In this document: piece after piece, positions 42,217 through 53,300 of the stretch | Layout: every line of letters begins with the position of its first letter | Numbering within the stretch: position 1 is the stretch's first letter | Source of the DNA: Myripristis murdjan | Taxonomy: Eukaryota > Chordata > Actinopteri > Holocentriformes > Holocentridae | Assembly: GCF_902150065.1 (NCBI RefSeq) | Contig: NC_043995.1 | Location: 26,048,001 to 26,112,000, forward strand | Reading direction: 5' to 3' | Length of the DNA stretch: 64,000 nt | Made by a program: the position numbers and the translations under genes | The notes under the pieces: model-generated | Seen by the model: the letters and a program-made list of their open reading frames with translations, nothing else | Database searches by the model: none | What the model was told of the DNA's origin: nothing

Positions 42217-42943
42217 CCAGGAAGTGGCATCGTCTTCTGTCCAAATATATAAGACCATCCAGGAAAAAGAGGAATGGGGTGTGGAGATGAGACGAAAGAA
42301 GCGGGAGACAATATCACTTACACCACAGTGGTTATCATTGTCAGTGACACTTAATGCATCCTGTCTCATTTCGCTCTTTTACTGGGGAAAGTGATGGTGA
42401 AGGAACAGCTAATAGCACTGGGACACATTCAACCTGGTTCAAAGGCAATGAAGTGAAGAATTGAAGGAAAAGGGAGTCAACATCTTTAAAAAAAAAACAA
42501 ACCAAAAAAAAAAAACAAAGGACAGAGACTCAAAATTGCACAAGGGGGAAATAGTGAAAGACTATATTGACATACAGTATATATATATTTTTATTTACCT
42601 TTTTGTTCTTTTCTAAACATTCCACTGTTCAGAGGAAATGTTTGGGATGACTGTGAATGGGACAGATGCTGCAGTAAAGGCCATGGATATTATCTGTAAG
42701 GAAGCTGTCTGTAATGAAGAATAAGATGTAAATATTCAAATGCACTAAACTCTGATCTGAAGAGTCTGTAGTAGACTACTTTCTTTTGATTGCTTAAGGC
42801 CAATCAAAATGTCCAGCTCAGGTTTTCTACTTCTTGTAACTTTTGTTTATAGCCTCCAGTATCATTGTACATAGCCACAGATGAATGATATATTTGTAAA
42901 GAAGGATTTTTTTTTTCTCTTTTATTCCTCGGTCTTTAATAAA

Positions 42944-43766
42944 GAAGTTTTGAGACACTGGGAAAGTTTTTCTTCTAAAAGGGTTTTATGTCCAGTATGG
43001 AGAAAAATCATTATTAAGTATTTCAATAGGTTATTATTGATAACCAAACCCCTGAAAAGGTCACTATTTTTAAGAGAGCCTCACACACAATTTGGTATAA
43101 GATTAGACATTATGTTTTGTAGTATCAGGTGGAACTAAAACTATTTCTGACAAGATAATCCATAATTTTTTTCTGACAATAATGATGGGAATTTCAGTTT
43201 GTTTCCACGTTCGCCAGAAGGAAAACTCACTTAATGTGGTCTTATCTTTATCTTTTGGAAACGTCCATGTGCTCCTGGACATCTGATTCCCCCAGTGGAG
43301 TAAACAGACCTGTTCACGGGGCCTGAGTGGGGAATTTCACTTTAATTTTGTGTGCCTGCTCTTCCTCTCCGGCCGCTTTTTTTTCAGTTGCATGGAAAAA
43401 CCTGTTTGACAGCCAGCGTGTCCTTGCTTCCAGGGCATTTCCTTACCAAGGGAAATCAGGTAGGCGTTTAATATTTGAATATGAGTTTTCCCGTTTAGGC
43501 TATAAAATTTCCGCTTATTTATCGGTATTGTTTATACTAATCCAAATAATCCTGAAGAACAGCACCCAACAATAAACAATGAAAACAGCACCGATTAAAT
43601 AATGAGTCACACTTTAGTTTTAGGGATCCGATCGAGGATTATTTTTATTTAATTTCTTCATGTTTTCCGAGTTTTTGGTGTGCTTTTGACTTTTCTTTTG
43701 TAACCCTGACCCTGCTCAACAGTTGCATGTCCTCTGTGTTGTTGGCCACCCACCCACACACTCACC

Positions 43767-43846
<80 letters not shown>

Positions 43847-44080
43847 TTGAAAAGCACACCCACTTTGGCTGCCCCCCACGGTCGAGGCAAATATGGTCGG
43901 GAGGACCAGAGCAGACTAGACCCAGCCGCCCCCCACAAACCAGGTCCTGACGCAGATTAGCCCTACGTAATGTGGCAGTCTGGATAGGGATTGAATGTGT
44001 CGTAAACTAGAGGCAATCGTTGGAGAAGTGTCCCATGGACTGTCACCAGAAACCGGATTACAGTGGACATATCGACAACC
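42944..44080. other. Intergenic region with a long CA repeat; 5' flank of the small gene
   Basis: Nothing coding is supported at 43000-43700; the 82-codon frame at 43327-43575 has no family match. From 43850 the sequence becomes GC-rich, consistent with the promoter of the small gene starting at 44081. Confidence 0.45.
43769..43843. repeat. Long (CA)n microsatellite
   Basis: About 37 uninterrupted CA units, the longest dinucleotide array in the window. It lies about 240 bases upstream of the start codon of the unrecognised small gene, within its likely promoter. Confidence 0.95.
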
Positions 44081-45032
44081 ATGGCCTCTACGCCCTCCGC
44101 CTCTGCCCTGTCTGCTGTCGTCCGGTGTCGGGGGAATATCCTCACCAGGAACCCACCGACCAAGCGGCCTGCCGCCTCGGCGTACAGCCTCGGTCTGGCC
44201 GGCGGGGCCCTGCGAGAGTCGACAAGTGAGCGCACCCGGTCCAACCAGGCTTCAACGTGGGAAACTTTCCTCCAAGGAGAGCGCGTCGTGGTGGGGAAGG
44301 GACTGGCAGTGGCAGTGGCATACAAATCAACCCACAAAACACCGAGAAAGAAAGGCGACTGGGAGACATGTTGCCGTGACCCAAAACTTTCGCAATCAAG
44401 AGTGTGCGCCCCAAAGGACGCGCACTCTGCTGCGCCAGGTGCCCAAAACGCACTGGCGCGCCCGGCAAAGCGCAAATTGACACGCAGTTTACCCGGAATA
44501 TACCAGTGCTCTCAGTTAATTCGACTGATTAAACAGGAGGCTTCTGCGGCGCACCTCTGTAAAGCACTATTTTACCAGAATTTCACTGAACTCCCACCTG
44601 GTGTCCTGAAAGTGTCCATAATTTACCCGGTTTCGAGGGCGAGTGGTGGACAAATAGCCTTTTTCTTGTTGAGCGGGTGGTCGACACTGAAAAGTACCTG
44701 CTTATCTCTGACTGCTCTTGTGTCAGAATTAATGTTTTTGAAAGTGGGAGGACTGTGGAGGTCCAGGAGCAGCAGTGATGATGCGCCAGAGCCTCATACA
44801 GCGGAACAGGACATGAACATGAAAAATATAGAACATGGTGCCCTGCAGGTGAGCTCTAAATAAAAGTCTTCTTTCACAAAACTTCCATTGTTTTACACAA
44901 TGTCTTTACTACGAAAATAATTCCTTTTGTGTCCACTTTCAGGTAAATGGAGACACACCAAGTCCCACTGACCGTAGCCATGAGGACAACTCCAATTCAG
45001 GACAAGAGATCACAGAGGACAGGCCTGACTGA
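44081..45032 (+). CDS. Unrecognised small protein, three-exon model of 118 aa
   Basis: I do not recognise this gene. The model uses exons 44081-44225 (donor GTGAGC), 44727-44848 (acceptor CTCTTGTGTCAG, donor GTGAGC) and 44943-45032 (acceptor CCACTTTCAG, stop TGA). Phases agree. The start ATG sits in ACCATGG, a near-ideal Kozak context. Exon 1 has strong third-position G/C preference, as expected of coding sequence. Its product is rich in Ala, Ser and Arg and has no acidic residue before position 46, like a mitochondrial targeting peptide. The rest has a basic-hydrophobic patch (LMFLKVGGLWRSRSSSDD), then an acidic, Ser/Asn-rich tail ending ITEDRPD. The 501-base first intron has no stop in this frame, so an unspliced 261-codon frame (260 aa plus stop, to 44863) also exists; its interior looks like intron. 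An opposite-strand frame of 170 codons overlaps and is judged a shadow. Function is unknown. Confidence 0.5.
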
Positions 45033-45640
45033 GGGAGTCCAAGGCCGCAGCACCGAAAATAACTCTATTTATTGACTTTTACGTGGCTTTCGCAAAGCAT
45101 CTGAACTTCAACCCCTTAATATCTAAATCTAAACAGTGTTTTGGTTGTTTTTGGAAGATGTTTTGAAGGCATAAGGGGGTGACAGGCACCATAGTAGCCT
45201 ATCACTGAAAACTTGCAACATTTCCAGACTTTCCTTCTTTCTTGTAAAATGAGCAAAAACTGAGGTCCTGCCAGGAAGAGGTGAAATTTATTTATTAGAT
45301 TGTTTTTCCACGTCACCCCTCTGGATGATGATTTTTTTTTCATGCAACCAAAATATACTTGCCTCTTGTCCCTTAAGATTGATGTAATTTGCATGTACTT
45401 GTCTGCAACCTATCCAGAAAAAAAAATCTTACATCGAATTAAATTTCATATCTGACTAATTGGCATCATGATGCTCTTTTTTTCCCCCAGCTTGTATTCC
45501 TATTCATTACCATATATCACATCACCACAGCGTTTGAATGGGATGTGAAGCTTCACCGAGACATCAAAGCCCGTCTCTTATTAATTAGCTCCTCGGAGAG
45601 CCGCACACATCACAAGTTGTGTAATTTCTCAAGGTGACAG
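45033..45640. other. 3' flank of the small gene
   Basis: AT-rich non-coding sequence. The best polyadenylation-like signal is ATTAAA at 45439-45444. No repeats or open frames of note. Confidence 0.4.
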
Positions 45641-45647
45641 CTAGGGC

Positions 45648-45889
45648 GGGACTTCCGGTGAATGTTTCACATCCGGAAGCCGCTTCCTTACTTCTCCTCT
45701 CTTGCGAGAAACGAGAGAGGGGAAACTAACGAGATTAAGTTGACTGAATTGGTGGGAAACTGGCAAAAAGAGCGGCTTCACGGCGACCCGATGCGCTCCG
45801 GCCGCTCGCCTCGTCTGGCCGCGCTGGTTGTCACCGAAGAAACGGAGCGGAAAAAGGCCACAGGGGGAAGAAATGGTCACATTGGCAGG
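45648..45889 (+). other. Probable promoter and 5' UTR exon, likely of mgat1
   Basis: A CG-rich block ends at 45889 with the donor GTAAGG. Two opposed ETS/GABP-type cores, ACTTCCGG at 45651-45658 and CCGGAAGC at 45673-45680, stand at its start, typical of TATA-less housekeeping promoters. It contains ATG at 45791 opening a short frame (MRSGRSPRLAALVV...) that could be an upstream ORF or a coding exon. Linkage to mgat1 is inferred from position and strand only. Confidence 0.45.
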
Positions 45890-46622
45890 GTAAGGGCTAA
45901 TTTCAGTGAACACGCTCCTCCTCAGCTGCAATACGGCTATTTACCGAGCCGAGCGTCTTTTTTAAAAAACAATATAGACACACACCGAGCTGGGAAATGT
46001 GTATTCAAGGTTGTTTTTCCAGTTTGAGTCGCTCCCGGCTCTGCCTCTCCGGTGCGGTAGCCACAGGTGATAAGAAAATCGATCAGCGGCTCAGTGCCAC
46101 ATCTTCGTTTCACACAGCAGCGACTTCCTGTTGCCATGTGATCAAACTGGCAGAAAAACACCAAGGACCCAGCTTAAATTAATGTTTGATCTGCTGGATT
46201 GCTCTTCGATAGCCTCCAATTTAACCGATTATATTTTATTACATGTTCATGGTGCTGTTTCTTACTGTTTGTTATGTAAAAATGATCTCTCTTATAATCT
46301 CTCTCTCCATATGTCTGTCTATTTATCTGTCAATCTATGAGTGTGTGTGTGTGTTTGCAATGTGCTGCATATTGCGATAACATTTCTCGATTTATTACTT
46401 TTTTAAGCTCCAAATTGTGTCCCCGAGGAAAAAGTTTTCACTCTTTTCATCTCAATTAACTCATTTTTTATTTCTTTTTTGCAGTAATGGGATTATCAAG
46501 CTCACACGCTGACCAACATTATCATAAAAACCTGTCATTAATGTTGCATCGATACTTGGTGTCCGAGTATCTGATACTGTGCTCGTATTATTTATAGAAA
46601 TAAGACAATCAGAACATCAGGC

Positions 46623-46647
<25 letters not shown>
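46623..46647. repeat. Poly-T run
   Basis: T tract of 25 in the presumed mgat1 intron 1, at the left edge of a LINE-like 3' end. Confidence 0.8.
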
Positions 46648-46653
<6 letters not shown>

Positions 46654-46654
46654 T

Positions 46655-47048
46655 ACATTGAAGTTATGTAATTCCCTACCCAGGGCTGTAAAAGGTGCAG
46701 GCTCTGTGAACATTTTTAAATGACAATTGAAAACTTATTTATTTAGCCTTGCTTTTAAGTAACTGTCACGCTTCCTGTCCACGCCTGTCCTTTTTCCTTC
46801 CTTCTTTGTGGTCCTTAATAAAGCTGACTTGAGTTGATTTAAGTTCCTTGTTATAGGCTAACCTGAAATTTTGCCAATTTCCAGTTCACTCTGGTAAATT
46901 CTTGTTTGTTTTTCAGTTGATTGCCTGGTTTTATCACACAATATTCACATTTGTTTTAAATTGCCTGTTGTTGTTTTTTTTCACTTGATTGTGAATTATG
47001 TTGGTGCAAAGGTGCTATATAAATAAAGAGTTATTATTATTATTTTAG
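46655..47048 (+). mobile_element. LINE 3' end, L2-like
   Basis: AATTCCCTACCCAGGGCTGTAAAAGG then TGAAAACTTATTTATTTAGCC resembles the worn C-terminal coding end of fish L2-type elements (the W-N-x-LP...LKTHLF region). GTGCAAAGGTGCTATATAAATAAAG and a (TTA)n tail resemble their 3' UTR, the key part being GTGCTATATAAATAAA. The coding part is beyond recovery as protein. Confidence 0.5.
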
Positions 47049-47341
47049 GGGGAAGAGGATGGTACAAGTTGACTCTGGCAGAATCCCACCTCACATCCAA
47101 AATGAATCTCGTCCTGCCTCGGATTTCCCCCATCTTTGACTCTGCGCTATGTCTTGATATTTTTCACAGCTACATAGAAACTTCCAACTAGCAGAAAGCT
47201 GTGACTCCATATCATCTATCATGCTATTGTGATGAGTCACAAACAGTCCCTCCCTTGTCCTTTTTGTATTGTTCCTTGTGAGGACATCTCTTCCTATTCA
47301 AACCCTGTCCTGACTCTTCCTCCTGTTTGAGTTTTTGGGCC

Positions 47342-48906
47342 ATGCTCCGTAAGAGAGGCTCTATCATCCTTTGTGGCACGCTCCTGTTTGTCACCTGGAA
47401 TGCCATACTGGTGCTGTTTCTGTGGGGGAGACCCCCGTCTGGCCAGCCGGGCGAGCCTGGCAGAGAGCAGAGGGAGCTGGAGAAAGAGCCAGCTGCTGAT
47501 ATGATGGCAGATATGCTCCGCATGGCAGACACATTTGAAGCAGAGCTTGAAATGCAGAAAAAGATCCTGCTACAGATCAAGAGTCATCGCTCAGTGTGGG
47601 AGCTGCCCGACAAAAAAGGGCAAAAGGCCACCCCGAGTCAACCGGTCATTCCTATCCTGGTTATCGCCTGTAATAGGGTCACTGTGAAACGCTGCTTGGA
47701 CAAACTGCTGGAGTACCGCCCCTCAGCAGAGCTCTACCCCATCATAGTCAGTCAGGACTGTGGACACGCTGAGACGGCAGAGGTGATCGGCTCGTATGGC
47801 AGTCGGGTAACTCACCTGAGGCAGCCGGACCTGTCTGACATTGCGGTGCGCCCGGAGCACAGGAAGTTTCAGGGTTACTACAAAATCTCCAGGCATTACC
47901 ACTGGGCTCTCAACCAGGTGTTCAAGACCCTGTCCCACTCCTCTGTTGTGATTGTAGAAGATGACCTCGAGGTAATAACAGTGTTGTTAAATTGCTCCAT
48001 TTAATGCTTTTAATGCAAAGTGTTGCATACAGAAATTCCAGTGTTACATTTAGACATTGATTTTTGCATTGTAGTAGTGTGTAAATAAGGCGTGGATTCT
48101 GTATTTCACTGCTGACCCGATATTGTAATGTTAGCAAAACAAGTGTTATCTGATACAGTTATTGGATATGGGTCGTGTAACCTGACATATTTAATCTCCC
48201 ACTCTAGGTGGCGCCAGACTTCTTTGAGTACTTCCGAGCCCTTTATCCTCTCCTGAAATCGGACCCCAGTCTGTGGTGTGCGTCAGCCTGGAATGACAAT
48301 GGCAGGGAAAACTATGTGGACACAGGGAAAGCCAACCTGCTCTACCGGACAGACTTCTTCCCTGGCCTGGGCTGGATGCTGCTCAGGGAGCTGTGGGACG
48401 AGCTGGAGCCCAAGTGGCCCGCCTCGTTCTGGGACGACTGGATGCGTCAGCCAGAGCAGCGCCGCGACCGCGCCTGCATCCGTCCAGAGATCTCACGAAC
48501 GATCACCTTTGGTCGGAGGGGAGTGAGCCTGGGCCAGTTTTACGACAAGTACCTGCGTTTCATCAAACTGAATTCTGAATTTGTGCCTTTCACCCAGTTA
48601 GACCTGAGTTACTTGAAGGAGGAGGCGTACAGGGAAAAGTTTGAGAGGGAGGTTTACAGCGCCCCCGTGGTGAAGTATGAGGAGGTGAAGCAGGGTCAGC
48701 TCAAAGGACCTGGGCCTTTTCGTCTACAGTACTCTAGTAAGGATGGTTTTAAACTCATGGCTAAAAACTTGGGGATCATGGAGGACCTGAAGTCCGGGGT
48801 CCCGAGGGCAGGGTACAGGGGTGTGGTCAGTTTCATGTTAAGAGGGCAGAGAATCTACTTGGCGCCGCCTCCAGGTTGGACCCAGTATGACCCCACCTGG
48901 AGCTGA
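47342..48906 (+). CDS. mgat1: Alpha-1,3-mannosyl-glycoprotein 2-beta-N-acetylglucosaminyltransferase (GnT-I)
   Basis: Two coding exons, 47342-47971 and 48208-48906, in phase 0, encode 442 aa (human 445). GnT-I adds the first GlcNAc to Man5GlcNAc2 in the medial Golgi, opening complex and hybrid N-glycan synthesis. It is a type II membrane protein: residues 9-28 (ILCGTLLFVTWNAILVLFLW) form the anchor, followed by a Glu-rich stem. The GT13 catalytic domain begins at IPILVIACNR. The metal-binding EDD (the DxD equivalent) is at 206-208 in VIVEDDLE, directly before the splice site. Conserved blocks CASAWNDNG, LLYRTDFFPGLGW, FWDDWMR, ACIRPEISRT and LKSGVPRAGYRG follow. The 236-base intron (GTAATA...CTCTAG) interrupts a frame that in mammals lies in one exon. 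An in-frame TTG lies upstream of the ATG, but the ATG fits the family start. AATAAA is at 49593-49598. Confidence 0.95.
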
Positions 48907-49620
48907 TGATGCACGAGGCAGCCTCTGTGCCGTAGCCTTTTTTATAATCCCTGTTTCCATTCCAGTCCAAAGAATGATTTGCTTAATTTTTCTCTGTCGG
49001 TGAATGCTAAGATCAATACTTAAGCCCAGTGTCCTTGATAATGAAGAATGGATTGTCCCTCTCTTTGGTGCAGGACTTATTGCCAATACCACTCAGGTCG
49101 TTTTTTTTTTTTTTTTTTCATGATTCCAAAACATATTTTACAATGTAGGATACAGCCTGAAAAATTTCATTAGACAGGATTACTGTATATCTTAAGAGAT
49201 CTATTTTTATATTATAATAATTGTGCACATGACACTCATTAATACATTTCAAAGGGTATGACCTATTTTGTCACTTTTCTTTAAATTATATGCAATTTTG
49301 GGTTGGGGGTGGGGAGCTTATCTGTGCTATTGAGTTTCTTTTGTCTGGTACAAATGTATATACTTAAACTGTGGTTTGTTAATGGTGGTGAATGTGATCA
49401 CCGATATTAACTGCAGTATAATCCATTAATTGAGATCTATTTGTCTTGGTCTTCTGTGGCAATAATTTTCTTTTTGGTTACTTTATAATTACACGAGAAT
49501 TTGTTTAACTATACTCCAATGAGTAGTCCTTGCAGTCTTGTCGCCATTCAAAATGATTATAATTATTATTTTTTGTGTCGCTATATTTTTGGAATAAAAA
49601 CAACACACACATTTACTAAC
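48907..49620 (+). other. 3' UTR of mgat1
   Basis: Non-coding and AT-rich, with a T19 run at 49100-49118, ending at AATAAA 49593-49598. No repeat body was seen. Confidence 0.55.
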
Positions 49621-50365
49621 CTGTCATTTCATTCATTAAAAAAATCTCACGGAAAGAACATCTTGTTCTCAGGTCAAATATTCAGAAATGAGATAAATTA
49701 TACGTTAAGCTACACAACAGGATCTTACGAAACATCGAGAAAGAAGTAATTAATTAGTACCATTTATATTTTCGCGTGCGGCTGATAATTAACACATTTA
49801 AACAGCTGTGTGAAACATTGTGGTTATCTTTTTTTTGTCTACGGGTGCCGCCAAGGTCCAAACGGTGTGTGCGCGTCCGTCGCCGCTCTGATCACTTCAG
49901 TGTTTACCTCAATCACAATGATGGGCAGAGATGCTAGCTAGCCTGCCTGGCTAACTTTAACGAGGACTCCGTAGGAGATGGAGGGAAAACTCCGGGTAAG
50001 GGAGGGGCACAGCGATGGACCTCCATTTACTTTGATTTTTAACTTAACAAGACATTTCCTCTCATCTCCTTACGGCGAAGCAAACGTTAACAATTCACAC
50101 TGACGGCATCACGCTGCTAGCGAGCTATGCTAACCAGACTGCTAGCGTCGGTTGGTCAACATAAAGAAGGGCTTCATTAGGTTTTGCACTTCGATGTGAT
50201 CTGATATGGCAGCTTGCAAACTAAATGACTCTCACCGCCGCTGGATGTATAATTTGTTTTTGCTCGTCTGATCACACTTTTAAGTTATTGATAAGGCTGC
50301 TGGTAGCAAGGTAAAGGTAGCTAACGCCGCTGGAAAGTGCCAACTCAGTCGCTGGCTGGCCTGGA

Positions 50366-53300
50366 ATGGAGCCAGGCGACTTGCGAGAAAGCCCCGCCGG
50401 CTCCGGAGAGTCAGAACCAGGGGACTGGAGGGAAATAATCCCCGGTGGGGTTGATGATGATGATGATGATGATGATGAAGTCAAGGCTGCTGAAACGAAT
50501 GAAGCCTCGGAGGAGACGGTGTTTAAAGAGACCTGTGGCGAAGAGGACAGTGGAGAAACGCTGAAAGACGAGGGGGAGCAGCCACACAGCCCCTACGAGG
50601 AGGAGCTGGACCCCAGGATCCAGGTATGAAATGTGGCTGTAACTCCTGTGTAAAGAGGCATTTCTCAACAGAGCCAAGATGTGATGACAGTTAAATTAAA
50701 GCAGTTCCTCTTCACCCCCTTTACTTTCACATGACAAACATTATTAATCAAGAGGGATCAATTAAACCTCCAGCAAATGATTATAATAAAAAAATGTTAC
50801 CCAGGTTTATGTGTCAGGTACTTTATGTGTCCTATTGACTACCTGAATTGTTGTTGTGGGAATCATGTTTTTCTCTCCCAAATGTCATATGAACTAGACT
50901 TGTTCTCACACTACGACAGGTGAGGGCCCTCAGTTAGGAGGAAGTTTCGTTGAAGATTATAAATGACGTGTTATAGTTCCTCAATAGCCCAAAACAACTA
51001 GAGCAAACGTGTAAAATGTTGACATTTCTCGTTTAATAGAGCTAAAACAACAAATGAAACACTGATATGTACAAATTGCGAAAAAAAAAAGCCAAAAAAA
51101 AAAGGCAGGGTGCACAGCAAGAAAGTCCTGGGTTCGATTCCCAGCCAGCCAGCCAGGGTCCTCTCTGTGTGGAGTTTGCATGTTCTCCCCGTGGCTGTGT
51201 GGGTTTCCGCCAGAAGCTCCAGTCCCCCCCCCCCCCAGAGTCCAAAGACATGCAAGACAGGTGATTGGAGATGATAAATTGCCCCTTGGTGTAAATGTGC
51301 TTGTTTGTCTGTCTGCTCTGTGATGGACCGGCCAGCTGTCCAGGGTGTTTCCCCTGCCGTCTGCCCAGTGAGCGCTGGGAGAGGCTCCAACACCCCCTGC
51401 AACCCTTACGGATAAGCGGTTTGGAAAATGAGTGAATGAACATTATATCGAGTCAAATTGACCTCAGAGATAGTAGGAGGGATAACAGTTACCTGGGCGA
51501 TGTTGGATTCCATGGGATTACGTCTAATACAGCAGGTTGACTAATGAAATTGTTTTGGTGACTCAAAGAGTTTTACCCCTGCTGATTTCATAATGTCGTA
51601 ATCCGTGCTAATCCAGGTTTTCTGAGATCAGAGGTGATTATCTTGCCAATTGGCACTAGTTGTGCTCTGCAAACAGTTTGTGCCGTTATGTCAATTTTAG
51701 CTTAGTAACACATCTGAGAAACAAGGGTTTAATTCTAAGACACAGTATAAAATATTTGTAAATAATGCCACCTGAAATTCACCATCCTGTATCTAGAAAA
51801 TATAAATTATGTTTTGATTTTTTTTTTTTTTTTTTTTTTTTTTGTAAGAAAATGTGTAGATCATTCTTAACTTTAATAATAATCCATAGCGTGCTTAACT
51901 TCAGCACAAACAGTATTGAGTCAATATGGGAAAGTGGGTGTTGATATTTTTGAAATGGCTTATAGCTCAATTTGGAGTGATATTCTTCAACTCCTTCCAG
52001 ACTGGAAGGCAAACAACATACACCATTTCTTTTTCTTTTTTTGGTGGTATTTAATCAGGACAGAAGGAGCTAAATCCTTTCATTGTCCCACAGGAAGAGC
52101 TGGAACACCTTAATGAAGCCAGTGCAGAAATCAACAAACTGGAGCTGCAGTTGGATGTAAGTTTGACATGTTTTGCCTCCATATAAGAAATGTTTTGTTT
52201 CTTTACTGGAAATTATGGGAAAATATATTGAAAATGTCCTATTTTTACAAGTGTGTCTTGAAAAAAAAAAATCAATGATGATACAGTCTGCAGTCTGTGG
52301 TTTAAAAAAAAAATTAAGGTCTGGAAAAGTACAATTTTTAAATTTGAAAATGTATTGGTGGGACGCCCAGTGGCTCACCTGGTGGAGGCTAAGTCCTTAC
52401 CGCAGGTTTGATTACAGTCTGAGCCCTCTGCTGCATGTCACCCCCTCTCTCTCTCCCCTGCCTTTCCTGTCTTTAGTTTTGGTATCAAATAAAGCAGAAA
52501 TGCCCAAAAAAAGTACTGGAACTGAACTGATTGCTCACGTCCAGTCATGCTCCTTTGTGAAAACATGGTGCTTTTCAGTCATTTAATTACAGGAAAATCT
52601 GATCTTGACATTTTCCTACATTCTCCATCCAGGATGCCAGGTCAGGATACAGGAAGATCCTTACAGAGTCTGCCAGGAAACTGAATGCCCACAGCTCCCA
52701 GCTTGGCAGCTGCATAGAGAAAGCCAGACCATATTATGAGGCTCGTCGCCTTGCTAAAGAGGTACGCGCAAACATGTGTATGTAATTAAAAGTGTGCATG
52801 TGTGTGATGAGGAGAAAACATGGCTATGTGAGTTTCTCTTTTAAATAAATCATCTGAGTTGGGAACACAGTTTACCAAATTAAGCTCCATCAGTAACACA
52901 TGGTGGGGGTTGTCTTGTGCTTTGACTGTCATTCATCCTGGGGATTCGGGTTCAAGTCTCTGTGTCAGCAAATGTCTGCCTATTGAAATGCTCTTGAGCA
53001 AGACACCTGATTCCTACCAGATTCAGGATGATATTCTGCAGCCAACCCTGTGCTCCGATCTGTCCAAGAGAAAAGCCTTTATTTTTATTTATTTATTTAA
53101 TTTTATTTTATTTTCTGTGGAGCGTTTACTTCTTGAATTAATTTCATTTTAGCAGGTGAAACCGAAAGCCACGTGACACCAAATAATCTCACTGCAACAT
53201 CTGTCAATCATTCAAGAGAACTGTGGTGCAATTCCTGAAGCATAACAGTGTGATCTTAAACAACCACAACTACCTTGAAATATACAATGAAATAGGCACA

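Noticed and set aside
43658-43960. Frames with (TH)n or (CV)n repeats on both strands
   Set aside because: Pure translation of the long CA microsatellite.
43963-44475. Minus-strand open frame of 170 codons opposite the unrecognised small gene
   Set aside because: It mirrors a GC-rich plus-strand exon with G/C third positions, has no splice-supported continuation and no domain. The plus-strand model has better start context and exon phases.
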